This document shows, piece after piece, positions 59,128 to 64,000 of a stretch of 64,000 nucleotides of DNA. The notes beneath the pieces were generated by a model, which saw only the letters and a list, made by a program, of their open reading frames with translations, ran no database searches and was not told the DNA's origin. Source of the stretch: a bacterium (lineage in GTDB: Bacteria; Myxococcota_A; Bradymonadia; UBA7976; UBA1532); NCBI GenBank assembly GCA_030427205.1, contig JAUHXC010000001.1, forward strand, positions 682,001 through 746,000, in the 5' to 3' direction. Made by a program: the position numbers and the translations under genes. Position 1 is the stretch's first letter, and each line of letters opens with the position of its first letter.

Positions 59128-60165
59128 TCACCAGTACTGCTTCACCAGCGCCTCGCACTCGGCCTGCTGCGCGCGCATGTCTTCGGCGAGGAAGAGCATG
59201 CTGCGGGTGCGGGCCCGATTGTGGCTGCGCCGGTCGGTATAGCGGGTCGCGTCGAAGGCGAAGTACTCGTCCTCGAGCACGTCGCGGGCGAAGCGCGAGG
59301 CGAGCTCGAGGGTGATCAGGCGCCCCGCGCCGGGCAGAAGGGCCAGCTCGTCGGCGGTCAGCGGCGGGCCGGTCTCGGCGTAGCCTTCGAGGATGGCCGC
59401 GAAGCGGTCGATGTGGAAGCGCTCGTCCTCGTCTTCGCCGCCGTCGCGACACCACGAGCGCACCGCGTCGCCCAGGTCGACCAGCAGCGTATGCCGGTTG
59501 CAGGTGTCGAGGTCGATCATGCCCAGGGCCACCGCCCCGTCGGTGCCCGGTTCGAAGAGCACGTTGCTGATCTTGGGGTCGCCGTGCACCACCCGCCGCG
59601 GGAGGGTCTCGGGCAGCATCAGTGGCGGCAGCAGCGCCATGATCTGCTCGACCTGCGGGGCGATGGTCGACAGCGCCGCCCGGTGCCGCGGGTCGGCCAC
59701 CGCCGCCCGCAGCCGGGCGAGGTGCGCCGGGGTATCGTGCAGCGGGTGCTGCGAGCCGAAGACGTGGGGGATGTCGGCCATCGCCCGGTGGAACCGCCCC
59801 AGCATGCGCGCGCCGGCGCGGGCCTCGGCGGTCGAGGTCACCTTCATCCGGGTCTCGCCGTCGAGCCACGTCGACAGCCGCCACCACGAGTCGCCGACCC
59901 GGGCCACCGGCGCGCCGTCGCGGGTCGCGACCAGCGTCGGCGCGGGCACCCCCTTCGCCGCCAGGTGGCCGGTGACCGCCACGTAGTCGGCGACGATCTC
60001 GGGGGTGGCCAGCTTGTGGTGCAGCCGCTGCAACGCGTAGCGCGCGCCGCCGGCGGCGACCTTCCAGGTGCCGTGCATCAGGCCCGAGACCACCGGCGTC
60101 GTCTGCGCCGGCGGCAGGTCGTACTGCGCCAGGGCGTCGGCGAGGCGGTGATCGCGGGGCTGCAT
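59128..60165 (-). CDS. APH-family small-molecule phosphotransferase
   Basis: 345 residues of the aminoglycoside-phosphotransferase fold. VVHGDPKISNVLF is the catalytic loop and GMIDLDTCNRHTLL the metal-binding DxD-like loop. TPVVSGLMHGTWKV is the nucleotide loop. It resembles N-acetylhexosamine 1-kinase and choline/homoserine-kinase-like members more than drug-resistance enzymes. ATG 60165 has a GGAG site. The substrate is not clear; the osmolyte genes next door make choline-like compounds possible. Confidence 0.85.
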   Translation of the reverse strand: MQPRDHRLADALAQYDLPPAQTTPVVSGLMHGTWKVAAGGARYALQRLHHKLATPEIVADYVAVTGHLAAKGVPAPTLVATRDGAPVARVGDSWWRLSTWLDGETRMKVTSTAEARAGARMLGRFHRAMADIPHVFGSQHPLHDTPAHLARLRAAVADPRHRAALSTIAPQVEQIMALLPPLMLPETLPRRVVHGDPKISNVLFEPGTDGAVALGMIDLDTCNRHTLLVDLGDAVRSWCRDGGEDEDERFHIDRFAAILEGYAETGPPLTADELALLPGAGRLITLELASRFARDVLEDEYFAFDATRYTDRRSHNRARTRSMLFLAEDMRAQQAECEALVKQYW

Positions 60166-60302
60166 CGCGGGCTCCGGGGGTGTCAGCGACGGGGCAGTGT
60201 GCGCGAGCCGCGGCGCCACGCGCAAGGGCTGCCCATGGGCCGGCGTTGCCCGATCCCGTCGGCTACGGGTGAAAGGGACGAAGACCGATCGAGGAGTCCA
60301 CG

Positions 60303-61061
60303 ATGATGCCCGCCCGCCCGCTCGCCGACGCCGTCCGCCCCGACCCCCGCGACTTCGCCCGCCAGGTCCGGCGGCTGGTGCGCGACAACCCGCTCTTTCG
60401 CAGCCTGCGGGCCAGCCCGCCCGACCGTGCGGGGGTCCGGCGGCTGGTGCGCGCCTTCGACCACTTCGTCGAGGGCCTGCCGGCGGTCCGGCGCAGCGCC
60501 GCCGAGCGGCTGCACGACCCCGCCCGGGCCGGCTGGCTCGTCGCCCGCGAACGCGCCGAGCGCGCCGACCCGGCCGGCGGTCGCCACGCGCGCTACCGGC
60601 GCTTCATGGCCCGCTGCCGCATCACGCCCCTCGATCGTGAGCCCCGGCCCATGGCCGAAGACTGGCAACAGCAACTCCTCGAACGCATCGACGCTGCCGA
60701 AGACGACGGCGCGCTGCTCGGCCTGCTCGCCGCCGAGGCCTGGCTGCTCGGACCGTGCCTCGCCGAGCTGTACCGCGCCACCGCCGGCGCCCTGCCCGAC
60801 GGCGCCGCCGACGACATGATCGCCCCCGCGCTCGACGGCGGACCGGCGGCGCTGGCGGCGGCCATCGAGACCCTCGAACCCGCCGCCGCCGCCCGGGTGA
60901 TGCTGGCCTTCCACCGGGCGCTCTACGCCTGGGATCACTACTTCACCCGGCTCGATACCTGGCTGCAACTCGCCCGGCCGATGGTCGAGCGGGTCCGGCC
61001 GGCCCCGCTCTCCGGCGGGCGGGTATGCCTGGGATGCGATTTCGGACGATTGGCGATGTGA
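60303..61061 (+). CDS. Hypothetical helical protein
   Basis: 252 residues, Arg/Ala-rich and mostly helical (FARQVRRLVRDNPLFRSLRA; RVMLAFHRALYAWDHYFTRL), ending in GGRVCLGCDFGRLAM. No signal peptide or family recognised. AGGAG precedes the ATG at normal spacing, and codon use matches real genes. Isolated between the divergent kinase and a gene remnant. Confidence 0.7.
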   Translation: MMPARPLADAVRPDPRDFARQVRRLVRDNPLFRSLRASPPDRAGVRRLVRAFDHFVEGLPAVRRSAAERLHDPARAGWLVARERAERADPAGGRHARYRRFMARCRITPLDREPRPMAEDWQQQLLERIDAAEDDGALLGLLAAEAWLLGPCLAELYRATAGALPDGAADDMIAPALDGGPAALAAAIETLEPAAAARVMLAFHRALYAWDHYFTRLDTWLQLARPMVERVRPAPLSGGRVCLGCDFGRLAM

Positions 61062-61099
61062 ATCGTGTCCTGCTGGTGCGGGGGGGTTCTAAGTGGCTG

Positions 61100-61376
61100 A
61101 AGTTAACGGTGTTTTTGGTTGGTTCGGAGCCGCGCCCGGCGGAGATCTGCTCGAACCACGTCGCCGAGCTGACCCGGCACCGCGGCGCGCTGGTCGCCGG
61201 CAGCTTCCACCGCGGCGTCTGCGCGCGGCGGGCATGCAGACCTGCGGGACCGCCGACGGGCTCTCCGACCCGCGCGCGTCGGCGCTGTACGTCGACGGCG
61301 AGACGGTCTGGCTGGCCACTGAGGGCTGGTGCAGTTGGTCGGCTGTGAGCGCCTGTCGGCCCGTTGATGGGTCGCT
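61100..61376 (+). pseudogene. Frameshifted remnant of a propeller-repeat protein gene
   Basis: One frame encodes EICSNHVAELTRHRGALVAG with SFHRGVCARR; a second frame, entered at about 61230, encodes MQTCGTADGLSDPRASALYV and DGETVWLATEG. These match consecutive blades of two-component-regulator-type propellers (xNHV..L....G.L..G.F..GV then T.ADGL.D.R..AL.VDG..VW.AT.G). A third shift near 61325 would give GGLVQLVGCERLSAR and a stop. No start or full-length frame exists. Decayed fragment. Confidence 0.65.
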
Positions 61377-61386
61377 CGAACAGGCG

Positions 61387-62217
61387 TCAGCCCTTGGCCA
61401 ATGCGTGGGCCTGCTTCACCGCCCGCTGCACCGCGTCCGCCAGCCGCGCCGCCCGCCCGTCGGCCGCCCAGCCGGCGACCGTGCTGCCCCGGATCACGTA
61501 GCCGATCCAGCCGCTGTCGCGGGCCTCGACGTCGCGCAGCGGCGGCAGCGTCTCCGGCGCGGGGTAGGGCGAGACGTAGACATAGGGCTCGTCATAGCTG
61601 CCGTCCCCCGGCGACAGGCCGACGCCCACCGAGCGCGCGCCGGCGGCGTGCGGATCGGGGTCGATGGCGATCAGAGTCGCGATGTCGAAGTGATGCGGCC
61701 AGACGATCACGTCCGAGGCGCCGGCCCAGGCCCGCTTCACGTCTTCCAGGATCAGGCTGGCCAGCCCGTACCAGCGCGCCAGCTCGGCCGCGGCGGCCGC
61801 GTCCACCGCGGGCAGCGTCGGGCCATCGAGCGGCGGCATGTCCCAGTCCGGCGCGCTGAGCTTCACCCCGCGGGCGGCGGCGCCGCAGGCCACGAGCGCC
61901 TCGCCCAGCTTCGCCAACGCGTCGGCCGGGGTCGAGCCCGCCACCGTCAGCCGGGCGACGGCCGCGCCCGACGCGTCGTCGACGACCAGCGCGCCGTCGA
62001 GCAGCTGCAAGGCGACCCGATGCCCCGAGGGCAGCGGCTGGCCCACCAGCCGCGGGCCGTGATCCTCGGACCACGCCACGGCGCTGTGGGTGTAGTCCGC
62101 GCGCGCCGGCAGCAGGCTGTCGCCGACGCCGCTGACGAGCTGGGCGGCGTGGTGCAGGGCGCGGCGGGCGGCGCTCAGGGCGCGCGGGTCGAGCTGGCCG
62201 GGCAGGCGGTCGGTCAT
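61387..62217 (-). CDS. DUF5996-like protein
   Basis: 276 residues. The C-terminal half contains VIVWPHHFDIATLIAIDPDP, VGLSPGDGSYDEPYVYVSPY and GWIGYVIRGSTV, resembling the WPHHFD..SPGD..EPY pattern of DUF5996. No signal peptide. ATG 62217 is chosen; a GTG/ATG extension to 62274 adds a Pro/Arg-rich leader without support. Function unknown. Confidence 0.72.
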   Translation of the reverse strand: MTDRLPGQLDPRALSAARRALHHAAQLVSGVGDSLLPARADYTHSAVAWSEDHGPRLVGQPLPSGHRVALQLLDGALVVDDASGAAVARLTVAGSTPADALAKLGEALVACGAAARGVKLSAPDWDMPPLDGPTLPAVDAAAAAELARWYGLASLILEDVKRAWAGASDVIVWPHHFDIATLIAIDPDPHAAGARSVGVGLSPGDGSYDEPYVYVSPYPAPETLPPLRDVEARDSGWIGYVIRGSTVAGWAADGRAARLADAVQRAVKQAHALAKG

Positions 62218-62298
62218 CGGTCGCTCCGGGTCGGGGGTGACGGCAGGGTGCCCCGGCCGATCGCCTCGACGCAACCGAAGGCGCGACGGAGGCTCGCG

Positions 62299-62508
62299 TC
62301 AGCCGGGCAGGATGTCGGCCGCGACGGCGGCGAGGTGCGGCGGCAGCTCGGGCCGCGGCTGGCCGGCGCGGTGCGGCGGCAGCTCGGGCCGCGGCTGGCC
62401 GGCGCGGTGGGCCTGCAAGTGCGCGGCGATGGCCCGGTGCTCGGGGCCGATCGGCGCGGCGCTGTCCCGCGAGACGCTGTGACGGTGTCCCAGGGACGAT
62501 CTGCTCAT
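62299..62508 (-). CDS. Small hypothetical protein containing a 12-residue duplication
   Basis: 69 residues, hydrophilic, His/Pro/Arg-rich. HRAGQPRPELPP occurs twice in tandem owing to an exact 36-bp DNA duplication. The ending (HLAAVAADILPG) looks protein-like and the ATG follows seven bases after the preceding gene, in operon orientation. No family recognised; could still be noncoding. Confidence 0.45.
   Translation of the reverse strand: MSRSSLGHRHSVSRDSAAPIGPEHRAIAAHLQAHRAGQPRPELPPHRAGQPRPELPPHLAAVAADILPG
62335..62406 (-). repeat. Exact 36-bp tandem duplication
   Basis: Bases 62335-62370 and 62371-62406 are identical. The length, 12 codons, keeps every frame open. It is inside the small ORF. 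Confidence 0.95.
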
Positions 62509-62515
62509 CCGCCGT

Positions 62516-64000
62516 TCAGGGCAGCGGCACCCGCAGCACCCGCAGCCGGGCCGCCACCCGGCCGCCCGCGCGGCCCGACAGGCTCAGGGTGCCGATGATG
62601 GCCACCCCGTCGCGCACGAACAGGCGGTTGGCGAAGCCGGTGGGGCCGTCCGCGTCGACGATCAGGGGCGGGCTCGACCAGCCGCCGGCGGTGCGCACGC
62701 CCAGGCGCAGGGTATTGTCGCTGGCGTCCTGGTAGACCACCACCGCGCGGGCCTGCGGGTCCAGGTCGAGCGCGGGCGAGGGGCCTACCCGCCGTCGGCG
62801 GCCGAGGCCGCCCGGGTCGACGACCTCGATGCTGCCGCCGCCGGCGACCGCGCCGCGATAGGCCAAGAGCGACCACGTGCGCTCGTCGGTGAAGACCAGC
62901 TGCACCCCCGCCTCGCCGGCCACCAGATCGCACCACTCGCCCGCCGCGTGCTCGAGCACGTCGGCGTAGCGCCCGCCCGGGTCGTCCCCCGGGGCCAGCG
63001 CCATGCGCCCGTCGAGCGGGTGCACGTCGAAGCCGTCGTCGGCGGTGCCCCGGGCCAGGAGCAGCCGCCGCTCGACGCCGTCGTGGAACGCCACCACCGC
63101 CGCGCCGTCGGGGGCCAGCCGGAAGCAGGGGCGCACCCCGTAGCGGGCGGGCAGCACGCCGGGCGGCGCGGTCTCGCCGTCGGCGCCGAAGCGCATCGAC
63201 AGCGCCACCACCCGGAAGTCGCCCGCGGCCGGATCGGGCCCCGCCGCGACCGCGTAGCGCAGGCCCGAGCGGCCGTCGGCGGTCTCGACGACGCTGTAGA
63301 CCAGATGCGGGCGGCCGGCGGGGTCGAGCGCGAGCCGCACGTCGCGGCCGGCGTCCCCCTCGGCGTCGACGATCACCGGCGGGTTCCAGCGGCCGTCGGC
63401 CTCCCGGCGCACATAGCGCAGGGCGCGGGCGTCGAGGTCGTAATAGGCTAGGTGCAGACGGTTGCGGGCGTCGATGGCGACGCGCGGATAGCGCCCCCGA
63501 TCGGGCCCGAGGTCGGCGCCCCGCCCGTCCTCGCCCCGCGGCGCGGCGTCGTCGGGCAGGCCGTCGACGAAGGTGACCCGCGGGCGGTCGCTCTCGACGT
63601 CTTCGACGACCACCACGTCGCCCAGGTCGGGGTCGTAGGCCACGAAGACCGGCGCCCCGCGCAACAGCGCCATGTCGGCGTCGCGCAGGTCGCCGGCGTC
63701 GACCGCGGGCGGGCCGACGCAGGCGCACTCGGCGGCGTCGAGCGCGCACACCGGGCCGTCCTGGGCCTCGGCGTCGAGCACCACCGCCACCTCGCCGGCG
63801 GCGCAGGTCATCGCGCATTGCGGCGGCGCGGGCCGGCACAGGTCGCGGTGCGGGAAGCACGCGTCGTCGGGGCCGCAGAGGCCGTCGCAGGGCAGCCCGC
63901 GCACGCAGAAGCCGCCCAGGCAGCGGCCGCCTTCGCAGCCGTCGTCGTCGGCGCAGCGCCGGCGCACGCAGTAGTCGCCGCGGCATTCGAAGTCGGGGTC
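62516..64000 (-). CDS. Cys-rich and propeller-repeat surface protein (5' end beyond window)
   Basis: At least 494 residues; the start lies past 64000. The visible N-terminal part has many cysteines in short spacing (CRGDYCVRRRCADDDGC; GGRCLGGFCVRGLPCDGLCG), an arrangement seen in secreted myxobacterial proteins. From about residue 100 on there are repeating blades with YPRVAIDARNRLHLAYYDLD, DVRLALDPAGRPHLVYSVVE and SPALDLDPQARAVVVYQDAS, a beta-propeller pattern. Likely exported; function unknown. Ends eight bases before the small ORF. Confidence 0.82.
   Translation of the reverse strand, partial: DPDFECRGDYCVRRRCADDDGCEGGRCLGGFCVRGLPCDGLCGPDDACFPHRDLCRPAPPQCAMTCAAGEVAVVLDAEAQDGPVCALDAAECACVGPPAVDAGDLRDADMALLRGAPVFVAYDPDLGDVVVVEDVESDRPRVTFVDGLPDDAAPRGEDGRGADLGPDRGRYPRVAIDARNRLHLAYYDLDARALRYVRREADGRWNPPVIVDAEGDAGRDVRLALDPAGRPHLVYSVVETADGRSGLRYAVAAGPDPAAGDFRVVALSMRFGADGETAPPGVLPARYGVRPCFRLAPDGAAVVAFHDGVERRLLLARGTADDGFDVHPLDGRMALAPGDDPGGRYADVLEHAAGEWCDLVAGEAGVQLVFTDERTWSLLAYRGAVAGGGSIEVVDPGGLGRRRRVGPSPALDLDPQARAVVVYQDASDNTLRLGVRTAGGWSSPPLIVDADGPTGFANRLFVRDGVAIIGTLSLSGRAGGRVAARLRVLRVPLP

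Noticed and set aside
62335-62406. CRISPR-like repeat
   Set aside because: Only two directly abutting identical units with no spacers and no cas genes.

Overview
This is a very GC-rich bacterial chromosome segment carrying a replication-origin gene cluster. Gene style points to Myxococcota or a related delta-proteobacterial lineage such as the Bradymonadia. The evidence is long Gly-Glu dipeptide linkers behind lipoprotein signal peptides, many large lipoproteins with Asp/Ala- or Cys-rich stretches, a PknB-type Ser/Thr kinase, a MoxR/DUF4175 operon, and dense 4-bp-overlap operons with GTG and TTG starts. No rRNA, tRNA, CRISPR array, transposase or prophage gene was seen. The taxonomic call is inference from gene content only.

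Layout. 1-5391 (minus): MoxR ATPase (partial), a gluzincin/TPR protein and a large DUF4175-like membrane protein. 5562-7260 (plus): ECF sigma factor, anti-sigma factor and a secreted protein of unknown function. 7339-10599 (plus): xseA-xseB-ispA-tlyA without dxs. 10584-14877 (minus): rhomboid protease, HIT protein and a lamin-tail-like lipoprotein with 90 Gly-Glu repeats. 14994-17035 (minus): lipoprotein coupled to purine nucleoside phosphorylase. 17186-24976 (plus): a coupled run of MBOAT acyltransferase, SGNH hydrolase, Nudix-MBL fusion, secreted CBM9-like protein, second SGNH hydrolase and lipoprotein, probably a surface-glycan acylation system. 25162-28159 (minus): two membrane glycosyltransferases behind a near-consensus promoter. 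28431-32939 (plus): Gld-like ABC transporter with GldG-like and DUF4340 proteins.

32921-42335 is the replication and membrane-insertion cluster. A DnaC-like loader with an unknown partner, gyrB, jag, yidC, yidD, rnpA and rpmH run leftward. dnaA runs rightward. The 692-bp rpmH-dnaA gap is the probable oriC: it holds 12 GATC sites within 203 bp but no recognisable canonical DnaA box.

42425-47962 has a duplicated-domain lipoprotein divergent from a cobalamin-type ABC importer (btuF-btuC-btuD). The importer is coupled to a beta-propeller lipoprotein that resembles Bacteroidetes BtuG fused to a second surface domain. 47975-51933: Ser/Thr kinase, PII-like protein, VKOR-DsbA fusion and patatin-like protein. 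52209-60165 (minus): Cys-rich/Ig-like lipoprotein, phosphosugar mutase, an OpuAC-TAXI-like fusion coupled to a BCCT transporter, and an APH-type kinase. 60303-64000: a hypothetical protein, a decayed propeller-gene remnant, a DUF5996-like protein, a small ORF containing a 36-bp tandem duplication, and a Cys-rich propeller protein cut by the window edge.
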